64,000 bases of DNA from Zobellia roscoffensis (GTDB lineage Bacteria > Bacteroidota > Bacteroidia > Flavobacteriales > Flavobacteriaceae). This document shows positions 55,072 to 63,154 of the stretch, one piece after another. The notes under the pieces were generated by a model. That model did not search any database. It was not told the DNA's origin and saw only the letters and a list, made by a program, of their open reading frames with translations. A program made the translations under genes and the position numbers. Within the stretch, counting starts at the first letter, position 1. Each line of letters starts with the position of its first letter. The stretch lies in NCBI RefSeq assembly GCF_015330165.1, contig NZ_JADDXT010000002.1, positions 3,561,646 to 3,625,645 of the forward strand, in the 5' to 3' direction.

Positions 55072-55785
55072 ATGAAATTACTTAAAAGTGAAGCGCACAT
55101 ATGGAATTTCAATGTAAATGATTTTGATGCGCTTTATTCTTATCAAAAGTTGCTTTCTCCAGATGAACTAGAAAGGGCAGGTAAGTTCAAATTTGAAAAG
55201 GATAGGAAGACGTATATTTTAGCCAGAGGATTGCTAAGGGATTTGTCTGGGCGCTACTTGGGTGTTCCACCGGAAAATATCAGTTTTAAGTATAGTGATT
55301 ATGGTAAACCTCATTATAATCAAGAAACTTCTTTAAGGTTTAATGTGTCTCATTCAGGAGAACTTATTGTCTTGGCATTTGTAACTCAAGGTCAAGTAGG
55401 AGTGGATGTAGAGCGAATAAAGCCCAATTTTGATAGTGCTAAGATTGCAAGAGAATTTTTCTCTCCAGATGAGGTTTCCGAGGTATTATCTTATCCTGAA
55501 GCCAGTTTAGGTAAAGCCTTTTTTAATTGTTGGACTAGAAAAGAATCTTTTATAAAGGCAAAAGGAGCCGGACTTTCTTTTGATTTGACTTCCTTTTCGG
55601 TTTCTATTCATGATGATTTTCCTCAACTCCTTCGAACACAATGGAATCCTAAGGAAAAAGATAGTTGGAAGTTCTTCTCTTTTGTTCCTCAAGAAGGGTA
55701 TTTTTCAGCGTTGTGTGTGTCTTCGGAAATAGAAAACGTTTCTTGTTTTGATATTGTGCATCTCAATCGCTTGCGTTGTAATTAG
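55072..55785 (+). CDS. sfp: 4'-phosphopantetheinyl transferase, Sfp type
   Basis: 237 residues, the usual length for the two-lobed Sfp group. Motifs: RFNVSHSGELIVLAF (89-103), GVDVERI (110-116; Asp112 and Glu114 bind Mg) and CWTRKESFIKAKGAGLS (153-169; Glu158 and Lys162). It moves phosphopantetheine from CoA to the Ser of carrier domains. The three carriers of this locus (47544, 43420 and 51034 genes) are the obvious targets. It starts 9 bp after the NRPS stop, so it is in the same operon as hupE and the NRPS. Confidence 0.92.
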   Translation: MKLLKSEAHIWNFNVNDFDALYSYQKLLSPDELERAGKFKFEKDRKTYILARGLLRDLSGRYLGVPPENISFKYSDYGKPHYNQETSLRFNVSHSGELIVLAFVTQGQVGVDVERIKPNFDSAKIAREFFSPDEVSEVLSYPEASLGKAFFNCWTRKESFIKAKGAGLSFDLTSFSVSIHDDFPQLLRTQWNPKEKDSWKFFSFVPQEGYFSALCVSSEIENVSCFDIVHLNRLRCN

Positions 55786-55964
55786 ACTTTTTAAGTGTTT
55801 GACCTATAGTTGTTTGTCCTCTAATGTAGCAACTAGTCGATTAAGTGGTTGTATCTCTTGCCTATCTCTTTTTAAAGTCTATTTTTATAAAGGTTTTGGG
55901 ATTATGGCTTTACATAACCCCGTTTCTATTATTAACCAACCATCTTTATAGAACTCTTAAGATT

Positions 55965-58900
55965 ATGAAAAGAGAAAATATATTTCTACAAGTTTTTCAT
56001 GGGACATTATTAATGAGTTTGCTTTTCACCGGTTTAACTTATGGACAGTCATCTGGTAATTGTAACGCTACTCCTTTCCCTGGTCATTGGCAAACACATG
56101 AGCTCCAGTCTACGGAACTGCCGTACCGAGCAGTTTATATTCTTCCGAAAGAGGATTTGAATGGTGACGGCCTAAAGGATATTGTTGCCGGTGGCTGGTG
56201 GTATAAGAATCCCGGAAGTGCTTCCGGTAATTGGGAACAGAAAACTATAGGGAATCCGTTTAAGAACGTTGCTTTAGTTCATGATTTTGATGGTGACGGT
56301 GATTTGGATTTATTAGGTACGCAAGGGGCATACAAAGGAGAGGATATGGCCTGGGCAGAGAATGATGGCGCTGGAAATTTCACGATTCATACCAATATTC
56401 CAGCAGGAAGGACAACCTATTGGGAGAAAAAAATACAAGGTATAACATCAGGCATATTTCAACCTGGTGGGCCTTTTCAAATTGCAATTAATTGGAACGG
56501 TGCCGAATCTTCTGGGTCTACGGTGCAAATGTTAACAGTTCCCTCCAATCCCAAAAACGGTACATGGACCTTGACGGATATTAGTGATTATTCCTTAGGG
56601 GAAGATTTGCAAAGTGCCGATTTGGACGGTGATGGTGATTTGGATTTATTTCAATCCGATAATTGGTTAAGAAACGAAAGTAACGGAAATTGGACCACTA
56701 TCTCCACAGGTATTGGTTACCGTACCACGTCTGATAGGTCGCAACTGGCAGATTTTGATGGAGATGGCGATTTGGATGCCGTGGTGGGGCAATTGGGGAT
56801 TGGTTCAAGTGCGTCGGACCGTAAGGAATTTGCATGGTTTGAAGCTCCTTCTAACCCTACATCAACATGGATAAAACATGTTTTGGCCACGGATATTAGT
56901 TCTAGCCTGAGTCTATATGCTACGGATATTGATGCTGATGGTGACCCGGATATTGTAGTGGGGGAATGGAAGGGAGATAATAGGTTGTTAGTTTTTGAGA
57001 ATGATCTTTGTAATTCCGGTACTTGGATTACCCATACCGTTAATGCCGGGGGTACCGGTTTTGACCATCACGATGGGGCACAGGTAGTAGACATTGACAA
57101 TGATGGTGATTTGGATATTGTTTCGATAGGATGGGATAATATCGTGCCGAGGATTTTTGAGAACAAAAGTACGGTGACTAATAGTGTGCCAATTGTCAAT
57201 GCAGGTGATGACCGGGAAATTAACTTGCCTACTTCTGAATTAACCTTGAGCGGTTCGGCCAATGACCTTGATGGCGGTCCGATTACTTTTCTATGGACCC
57301 AACAAAGTGGTCCTAACACGGCCACATTGTCCAATTTCGACACCGCCGATCTAACGGCATCCGATTTGGTGGCGGGGAACTATACCTTCCGATTAACGGT
57401 AACGGACGATGAGAACGCTAACTCCTTTGATGAAGTGACCGTAACCGTAGTTCCCGAGTCAACTGAAGGAGGGTTCACACTGCGTATCAATATCGGCGGT
57501 TCTCAGTCTACCTTTAATGGCGAAGAATTCATAGACGACCAATATTTTAATACTGGAAGTACACTTGACAGGCCTCAAACTGGATTATCGCAGCCTTACC
57601 GTAGCATACGTTATAGCCGTTCGCAAACTATGAATTACGACCTGCCGGTTCCCAATGGAGCATACACTGTGAGATTACATTTTGCCGAAACCTGGTTCGG
57701 GGCTACGGGAGGTGGTGAAGGAGCAGTAGGAAATAGAGTGTTCGATGTACGTTTGGAAAATGAGTTGCTAGAAGATAACCTGGATGTATTTGCCGAAGTG
57801 GGAGCAGAGAAACCTTTGGTAAAGACGCATACCGTATATGTAAATGACGGCATACTTGATATTGACTTTTCTTCGCTAGCTGCAGATGGAGGCAGTCGGC
57901 ATCCGATAATCAACGCTATTGAAGTGATTGGTAGCGGAAGTCCCTCGGTACCACCTGTGGCGGAGGCAGGAAACAATCAGGCAATTACACTTCCTTCTAC
58001 TACAAGCGTCACTTTTAATGGTTCGGGACATGATCCTGATGGCGGTCCGGTTACATTTTTATGGACGCAGGTCAGTGGCCCCAATTCAGCAACATTAAGC
58101 GATGAAAATACAGCGAACCTTTCCGCAACAGGACTTTTAGAAGGAAATTACGTATTTCGATTGACGGTCACTAACCAAGATAACGAAACGGCATCCGATG
58201 AGGTTATCCTTACAGCACAATCAATTGGTGGTGGGCAGTCACCCATTGTCAACGCAGGAGAGAACCAAAATATCAACTTGCCTACCGCTAACATCACCCT
58301 AAACGGTTCGGGCAGCGACCCAGATGGTGGTACGGTTACTTATCAATGGACGCAGCAAAATGGTCCCAACAGCGCTACATTAACCAATTCTAACTCAGTC
58401 AATCTTATAGTTACAAATTTAGTGGTGGGAGACTACACATTTCGCCTAACTGTAATCGACGACGAGAACGATACGGTTTTTGATGAAGTGAATGTTACTG
58501 TGCAGCCAGAGCCAACCGAGAGTGATTTCTTTCTTCGTATCAATGCGGGTGGTCTAGAAACTACCTATAATGGTAATGAGTTTATCGCAGACCAGCATTT
58601 CGATACGGGTTCAACTCTTAATAGACCACAAACAGGTTTGCCTGAACCATATCGGAGTTTTAGGTTTAGCAGGTCTCAGCTTATGGGCTACGATATTCCA
58701 TTGCCTGACGGGGCATATACAGTAAGGTTACATTTTGCCGAACTGTGGTTTGGTGCGACCGGAGGAGGGTCTGGCGGAACGGGCAGCCGTGTTTTTGATG
58801 TACGTTTGGAGAATGAATTGGTAGAGGATAATTTGGATGTTTTTGCATCGGTGGGAGCGGATGCCCTATTGGTTCGCACGCACTCGATTTTCGTTACGGA

Positions 58901-60125
58901 TGGCGTCCTTAATATCGACTTTTCGGCATTGGAATCCGATGGGGGTTCTAGACATCCTATTATCAATGCCATTGAGATTGTAGGGGAAGAAGGGAGCCAG
59001 CCTTCGTTAGAGCCTATTGCTAATGCAGGGCAAGATCAGAGCATAGTTCTGCCTACGGATGAAGTGGTGTTGAACGGTTCTGGTAGTGATCCGGACGGTG
59101 GTGCGGTTTCATACCAATGGGCACAGGTTAGTGGGCCAAATGCCGCTACCTTATCTTCGGTTATGAATTCGGAACTTAATGCTAGTAATCTAATAGAAGG
59201 CTCCTATGTTTTTCGGCTAACGATAATCGATGATGAAAATCAAGCTAATTCAGATGAGGTTGGAGTAACGGTTGGTCCAGAGGTAGTTGGTCTGAGCGAC
59301 CATATTTGGCTTGAAGCAGAATGCGCAGATGTGGGAGCTAATTGGTTGATTAGAACGGATGGTTCTGTTTCCGGCGGGAAATATTTGGAAGCACCTTCTG
59401 GCAATCACTTTTATAATGCACCTACCGATGAAGATTCAAGTATACGTTTTGACCTTTCCGTTGAGGAAGGAACTTATAATTTATATGCTCTTGTGGATAC
59501 ACCTACAGGAGATAATGATAGTTTTTGGGTTCGAGCGAATAACGGACCTTGGTTAAAATGGAATTATATTTTAGGAGGCAACGGTTTTAATTGGAGACAG
59601 TTGCACGATAAGGAACGCAGATCTGTTTTTGTGACCTTAGATTTGAATGAAGGAAACAATACCATAGTTTTTGCCCATAGGGAACAAGGTGCTAAACTTG
59701 ATAAAATATACGTTACCAAAAACGGGGAACTACCAACTGGTTTTGGAGAGACGGATTTTAATTGCTCGCTTAGCGGTAAAAATTCAACTACCCAAACAGA
59801 AGTTGTTGATTTATATAGAAATCTGGAATCTGGAATTGCTTCGGATTTGTTAGTGGAGCAGAGCCTAAGTGTGGTTAGTTTATATCCCAACCCAGCACAT
59901 ACTGAAGTATATATTTCGCTTCAAGAAGAACAAAAAGAAGCAGAATATATTGCTATTTATACCATGGATGGAACATTGGTTAAAATGGAAAAAGCCAATG
60001 CTATCCAAGTTGAACAGAAACTTTACAAACTAGATGTAAGTATTTTAAAACCAGAAATGTATGTTGTTCGCGTAGTGACTAGTGATGGGGAATCAACAAT
60101 CCATAAAGTGCTTATTTCAAATTAA
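55965..60125 (+). CDS. large T9SS-exported protein: FG-GAP, PKD, two malectin and CBM6-like domains
   Basis: 1386 residues from the ATG at 55965. The open frame extends 40 codons further upstream but lacks a signal-like start there, whereas MKRENIFLQVFHGTLLMSLL opens a good signal peptide ending near LTYGQ. Domains: FG-GAP/VCBS-like, about 30-402, closely like that of the giant protein at 33420 (GWWYKNPGSASG, DFDGDGDLDLLGT); PKD, 405-497; malectin, 504-660; two PKD, 661-848; second malectin, 853-1006, very similar to the first (both keep RPQTGL, GAYTVRLHFAE, WFGATGGG, GGSRHPIINAIE); PKD, 1010-1103; CBM6-like, 1108-1256 (LEAECADVGANW, WVRANNGPWLKW); T9SS sorting domain, about 1300-1386. No catalytic domain is evident, so it is probably a glycan-binding surface or matrix protein. 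179 bp separates it from the sfp gene. Confidence 0.87.
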   Translation: MKRENIFLQVFHGTLLMSLLFTGLTYGQSSGNCNATPFPGHWQTHELQSTELPYRAVYILPKEDLNGDGLKDIVAGGWWYKNPGSASGNWEQKTIGNPFKNVALVHDFDGDGDLDLLGTQGAYKGEDMAWAENDGAGNFTIHTNIPAGRTTYWEKKIQGITSGIFQPGGPFQIAINWNGAESSGSTVQMLTVPSNPKNGTWTLTDISDYSLGEDLQSADLDGDGDLDLFQSDNWLRNESNGNWTTISTGIGYRTTSDRSQLADFDGDGDLDAVVGQLGIGSSASDRKEFAWFEAPSNPTSTWIKHVLATDISSSLSLYATDIDADGDPDIVVGEWKGDNRLLVFENDLCNSGTWITHTVNAGGTGFDHHDGAQVVDIDNDGDLDIVSIGWDNIVPRIFENKSTVTNSVPIVNAGDDREINLPTSELTLSGSANDLDGGPITFLWTQQSGPNTATLSNFDTADLTASDLVAGNYTFRLTVTDDENANSFDEVTVTVVPESTEGGFTLRINIGGSQSTFNGEEFIDDQYFNTGSTLDRPQTGLSQPYRSIRYSRSQTMNYDLPVPNGAYTVRLHFAETWFGATGGGEGAVGNRVFDVRLENELLEDNLDVFAEVGAEKPLVKTHTVYVNDGILDIDFSSLAADGGSRHPIINAIEVIGSGSPSVPPVAEAGNNQAITLPSTTSVTFNGSGHDPDGGPVTFLWTQVSGPNSATLSDENTANLSATGLLEGNYVFRLTVTNQDNETASDEVILTAQSIGGGQSPIVNAGENQNINLPTANITLNGSGSDPDGGTVTYQWTQQNGPNSATLTNSNSVNLIVTNLVVGDYTFRLTVIDDENDTVFDEVNVTVQPEPTESDFFLRINAGGLETTYNGNEFIADQHFDTGSTLNRPQTGLPEPYRSFRFSRSQLMGYDIPLPDGAYTVRLHFAELWFGATGGGSGGTGSRVFDVRLENELVEDNLDVFASVGADALLVRTHSIFVTDGVLNIDFSALESDGGSRHPIINAIEIVGEEGSQPSLEPIANAGQDQSIVLPTDEVVLNGSGSDPDGGAVSYQWAQVSGPNAATLSSVMNSELNASNLIEGSYVFRLTIIDDENQANSDEVGVTVGPEVVGLSDHIWLEAECADVGANWLIRTDGSVSGGKYLEAPSGNHFYNAPTDEDSSIRFDLSVEEGTYNLYALVDTPTGDNDSFWVRANNGPWLKWNYILGGNGFNWRQLHDKERRSVFVTLDLNEGNNTIVFAHREQGAKLDKIYVTKNGELPTGFGETDFNCSLSGKNSTTQTEVVDLYRNLESGIASDLLVEQSLSVVSLYPNPAHTEVYISLQEEQKEAEYIAIYTMDGTLVKMEKANAIQVEQKLYKLDVSILKPEMYVVRVVTSDGESTIHKVLISN

Positions 60126-60127
60126 GT

Positions 60128-60160
60128 ACTATTGAGGAGCATTCAATAGTTTGTGTCTTT
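60128..60160 (+). terminator. weak terminator-like hairpin
   Basis: An 8-bp stem ACTATTGA/TCAATAGT (60128-60135 with 60143-60150), 7-base loop, followed by TTGTGTCTTTTT. It lies just after the stop of the 55965 gene. Confidence 0.4.
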
Positions 60161-60191
60161 TTATGGGTTAAAAAAAGGTGAGGGTTTAGAT

Positions 60192-61502
60192 TTAATCCAT
60201 AACGAATTTTACCCCTGCCGTAATGATAGATGAGCTAAATGTAGTGTCCCTGTCGTACTGATAAAACTTCAGGTGAATACTTTTTAGTCCAAATTTAGAA
60301 ATATGCAGTTTTGTAAAGATATCGGTATACGAGATTCCCAAGCCATATTGATTTGCTGAATATTCGGATAGGTCATAGTCCGATGTGTAATATTTCTCAG
60401 TAGAAACGTGGGTTTCGTAAGGAGCAAAGTAATCGGCTTCGGTTTGGTTATAGAAGCGATAAGAAGGATATAAGGTGAATTTATCTCCCAGTTTAACGGA
60501 TACCTCAAGGTTTGCCGTATGCGAGTTGATGCCCCAATCATCAAAATAATAGCGGTAATAGGTTCTTAAAGCTATAATTTCGTTGAGGTACCAGTTCAGG
60601 CGTCCGCCTAAAGCGAACTTCAATCTTCCGTCAGGCAAACGTTCTATGTCATCGGCCAATTGAAAATTTTCTATAAAGGAATCGTCTACATCGGAAAAAT
60701 AGACACGTTGAAATGGCGTAGAAAGTAAGCCTTGTTGATTGATGATATCAAATGATATTAACCCTTGTACATTTTTGTGTAGAATCTGGGAGAGACCTAG
60801 CCCTAATGAATAAGAATTTCTGTTGGTTTGGTCCAGTTCGGAGAAATTTGGATTGTAATTGGTGTTTCCGGTAATTTCCTCAGGTCTAAAAAATCCTATT
60901 CCATTTTCTCCAAAAGGACGGAGTTCAAAAGGGTAGATAGTGGTCCACTTGTCCAAATACACATTGGCGTTAATGCTGGCCTCCGTATTCTTTTCATTGA
61001 AGAGTTTAGTGTAGCTGCCTCCAAAACCCAGAGAAAAATAATCGTACTCTGAGGAAACGGAGAATTTGGCCGACCAAATATCATTTCTATCATCGGAGCT
61101 ATGGCTATAGTTGCCTGTTAAATTCACCCAAGTATCAGATTGAGAAGCTCCTGAACTGGCAACAAATGGGTCGGCATTACTTCTTTTGTCAAAAGGATCT
61201 ACATTGCTAGACGAGGCGGAGGTGTAAGCGGAAACCCCGGCGTCTATGGTAAGTACATCATCATCGTTTAGCGGAATGGAAACAATAATTGTTCCGGTAG
61301 CATCCGTTAGTTCTTCGGTTCCTCTTCCGCCACTTACTGCGGCATTATCCCCGTCTTGAGAGTAATAGCTCCATAAGAAATCCACCTCCGTAGTTTCAAG
61401 AACACGTTTTTTATAGGTCTGTTCCGTGTCCTGGGCCCAAACCTGTTGTAGAGCCAGCATCAGGAGAAAAAGAAATATGTTTTTTAGTAGAGTCATAATC
61501 AT
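60192..61502 (-). CDS. DUF3570 outer-membrane beta-barrel protein
   Basis: 436 residues. Signal peptide ends at VWAQ. The mature part shows the alternating aromatic/polar strands of a beta-barrel. Features I associate with DUF3570 include the opening ETTEVDFLWSYYSQDGDNAAVSGGRGTEEL (29-58), the conserved VDAGVSAYTSASSSNVDPFD-like stretch near 85-105 and a final strand IITAGVKFVMD. The function of the family is unknown. It is the last of three tightly spaced genes after ApbE and the DUF4266 lipoprotein (8-bp gap). This order recurs in other Bacteroidota as far as I recall and suggests a redox- or metal-linked envelope system. A start at Met3 is possible. Confidence 0.85.
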   Translation of the reverse strand: MIMTLLKNIFLFLLMLALQQVWAQDTEQTYKKRVLETTEVDFLWSYYSQDGDNAAVSGGRGTEELTDATGTIIVSIPLNDDDVLTIDAGVSAYTSASSSNVDPFDKRSNADPFVASSGASQSDTWVNLTGNYSHSSDDRNDIWSAKFSVSSEYDYFSLGFGGSYTKLFNEKNTEASINANVYLDKWTTIYPFELRPFGENGIGFFRPEEITGNTNYNPNFSELDQTNRNSYSLGLGLSQILHKNVQGLISFDIINQQGLLSTPFQRVYFSDVDDSFIENFQLADDIERLPDGRLKFALGGRLNWYLNEIIALRTYYRYYFDDWGINSHTANLEVSVKLGDKFTLYPSYRFYNQTEADYFAPYETHVSTEKYYTSDYDLSEYSANQYGLGISYTDIFTKLHISKFGLKSIHLKFYQYDRDTTFSSSIITAGVKFVMD

Positions 61503-61510
61503 CTCATAGC

Positions 61511-61720
61511 TTAGTTGCAGCCGCAGCCACCACCTGTTTTTCCTCCGTTGGCACCAACAGCTGCTTCTCTATATGAATGTGCAACAGTAACATTTCGGTC
61601 ACATTTTTTATCCGATAGGAGCATATCAGGGTCATTCAGGTTTACCTTTTCGTACTCTTTGACCACAACACAGCTGTGAAGGGAAAGTGTCAAACCTAGG
61701 ATTAGTAGAAAAGTTCTCAT
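61511..61720 (-). CDS. small DUF4266 lipoprotein
   Basis: 69 residues. Type II signal peptide with Cys17 (SLHSCVVVKEYEKVNL). The short mature chain contains DPDMLLSDKKCDR, AHSYREAAVGANGG and a Cys-rich end GGGCGCN. This matches DUF4266. It is placed 1 bp after ApbE and 8 bp before DUF3570. With three Cys and a Gly-rich tail it could bind a metal or cofactor, or be modified. Its function is unknown. Confidence 0.8.
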   Translation of the reverse strand: MRTFLLILGLTLSLHSCVVVKEYEKVNLNDPDMLLSDKKCDRNVTVAHSYREAAVGANGGKTGGGCGCN

Positions 61721-61721
61721 C

Positions 61722-62699
61722 TTAGTTTTCTATTTCAACGTTTTTCGATGTGAAAATATTTCCTTTATCATCGATAATGATACATCCTATTTTGGGCATT
61801 TGATTTATTCTATTGAGCCCTACTTCTTTACCCATTACAAAGACCGAAGTAGCCAAGGCATCTGCCAACTCTGCTTTAGGAGCAAAAACGGTAACGCTAA
61901 TAATCCCTGAGGAAGGATATCCGGTTCTAGGGTCAATTATATGTGAATAGCGTTTACCTTTAAAATTCACGAACTTCTCATAGTTACCGGAAGTGACTAC
62001 CGCTCCCTGTGCAATGGGGAGCAATGCAAAGGTTTTGTTTTTGTTCATAGGGTTGGTTATGGCAACTTTCCACGGTTCACCGTTGGGTTGTTTCCCCCAT
62101 GTATTCATGTCCCCAGAAGCATTGATAATCCCTGCGGGAACTCTTTTTTCGATTAAAAATTTCTTGGCCATATCTGCGGCATATCCTTTACCGATGCCAC
62201 CAAACCCTATTTTCATGTCTTTTTTTTTCAGAAAAACGCTACTGTCCTGTGGGTTAAGTAGAATGTTCTGAAAACCGACTTTAGTCACTGAAGATGCTAT
62301 AGAGCTTCTATTTGGCATTTGGGTCATACTACCGTCAAACACCCATATGTTATCCATAGAGGCATAGCTAATGTCAAAGGCTCCATCAGTGAGTTTTGAT
62401 AGACCGATTGCCCGTTCAATGAGTTGATACAGTTCTGGGGAAACCGGGACGGGTTGTATTCCGGCATTTCTATTAATTTTTGAAGTTTCAGAGTCAGGTT
62501 TCCATGAAGAGATTAGGTTCTCTATCCTAGAAATTTCGTCAACTGCTAAACTTATATTTTTGTTTCCATCTACAGAATCTTTGGCAACTACGGTAATATC
62601 AAACCGGCTGCCCATTAACTTTAAAGTTTTGGTATACGCTTGTTGGGCGTTTATTGATGCCGAAAGACAAAACAGTAATATAAATAGGGACTTCTTCAC
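61722..62699 (-). CDS. apbE: FAD:protein FMN transferase (ApbE)
   Basis: 325 residues with an N-terminal signal peptide (SLFILLFCLSASINAQQ), so it acts in the periplasm. ApbE signatures are LMGSRFDITVVAK, FGGIGKGYAADMAKKFL, INASGDMNTWGKQPNG and KRYSHIIDPRTGYPSSG. The enzyme moves FMN from FAD to a Ser or Thr of a partner protein. No classical FMN_bind, NqrC or RnfG target is in the window, so the target is either elsewhere or a neighbour in the DUF4266/DUF3570 pair. First gene of a three-gene operon. Confidence 0.9.
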   Translation of the reverse strand: MKKSLFILLFCLSASINAQQAYTKTLKLMGSRFDITVVAKDSVDGNKNISLAVDEISRIENLISSWKPDSETSKINRNAGIQPVPVSPELYQLIERAIGLSKLTDGAFDISYASMDNIWVFDGSMTQMPNRSSIASSVTKVGFQNILLNPQDSSVFLKKKDMKIGFGGIGKGYAADMAKKFLIEKRVPAGIINASGDMNTWGKQPNGEPWKVAITNPMNKNKTFALLPIAQGAVVTSGNYEKFVNFKGKRYSHIIDPRTGYPSSGIISVTVFAPKAELADALATSVFVMGKEVGLNRINQMPKIGCIIIDDKGNIFTSKNVEIEN

Positions 62700-63154
62700 A
62701 TTCAGTAATACATTAGAAATAAGGAGTGTTGTGTTTTAAAACAAAGATACAGCAGAAATGGTTTGGAATATGAGAATTGCCGATAAGGTATAGTACGCTC
62801 CAGTATCGGTTAAATAGAGGTATGTTTTTATTAAAAACCTCAAACAAAAGTATTTTGGTTGCACAAATTTGCACAATTAAAATATGTGATATTGATGAAT
62901 TAATCTGTATTATTGTATGATTTAAGTGTTAATTCGTTTAAAATTGTGGAATTACATAAAATAAGCGCAAAATTTGCGCAATTCAAAACCATCGATTTAC
63001 AATGATTATACAGACGATTGAGTCACTCAAAATTTTAGATTTATAAAACTTTGTATCGTTTTTATAAATGTACTAGTAATCGTTAAAACAATCAAGCTTT
63101 GCCGTAAGGAAGCTCTAATTATCTCAATATCAACAAACAGAAAAAAGAACACCA
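62700..63154. other. 455-bp divergent intergenic region
   Basis: Separates apbE (minus) from the right-edge gene (plus). It has two near-identical 13-mers 105 bp apart (62866-62878 and 62971-62983) and an imperfect hairpin at about 62815-62842 (GAGGT ... ACCTC). No gene and no standard TAnnTTTG box were found. Confidence 0.5.
62859..62983 (+). promoter_or_regulatory. paired AATTTGC(A/G)CAATT elements
   Basis: AATTTGCACAATT at 62866-62878 (inside the tandem TTGCACAAATTTGCACAATT, 62859-62878) and AATTTGCGCAATT at 62971-62983, which includes the palindrome GCGCAAAATTTGCGC (62965-62979). The copies differ at one base and lie 105 bp apart, close to ten helical turns. Likely binding sites of one regulator for apbE, the right-edge gene, or both. 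Confidence 0.4.

Noticed and set aside
55845..55964. Upstream extension of the second giant protein by 40 residues
   Set aside because: The extension would put a hydrophobic stretch and then another full signal peptide at residue 41. The ATG at 55965 gives a normal signal peptide.
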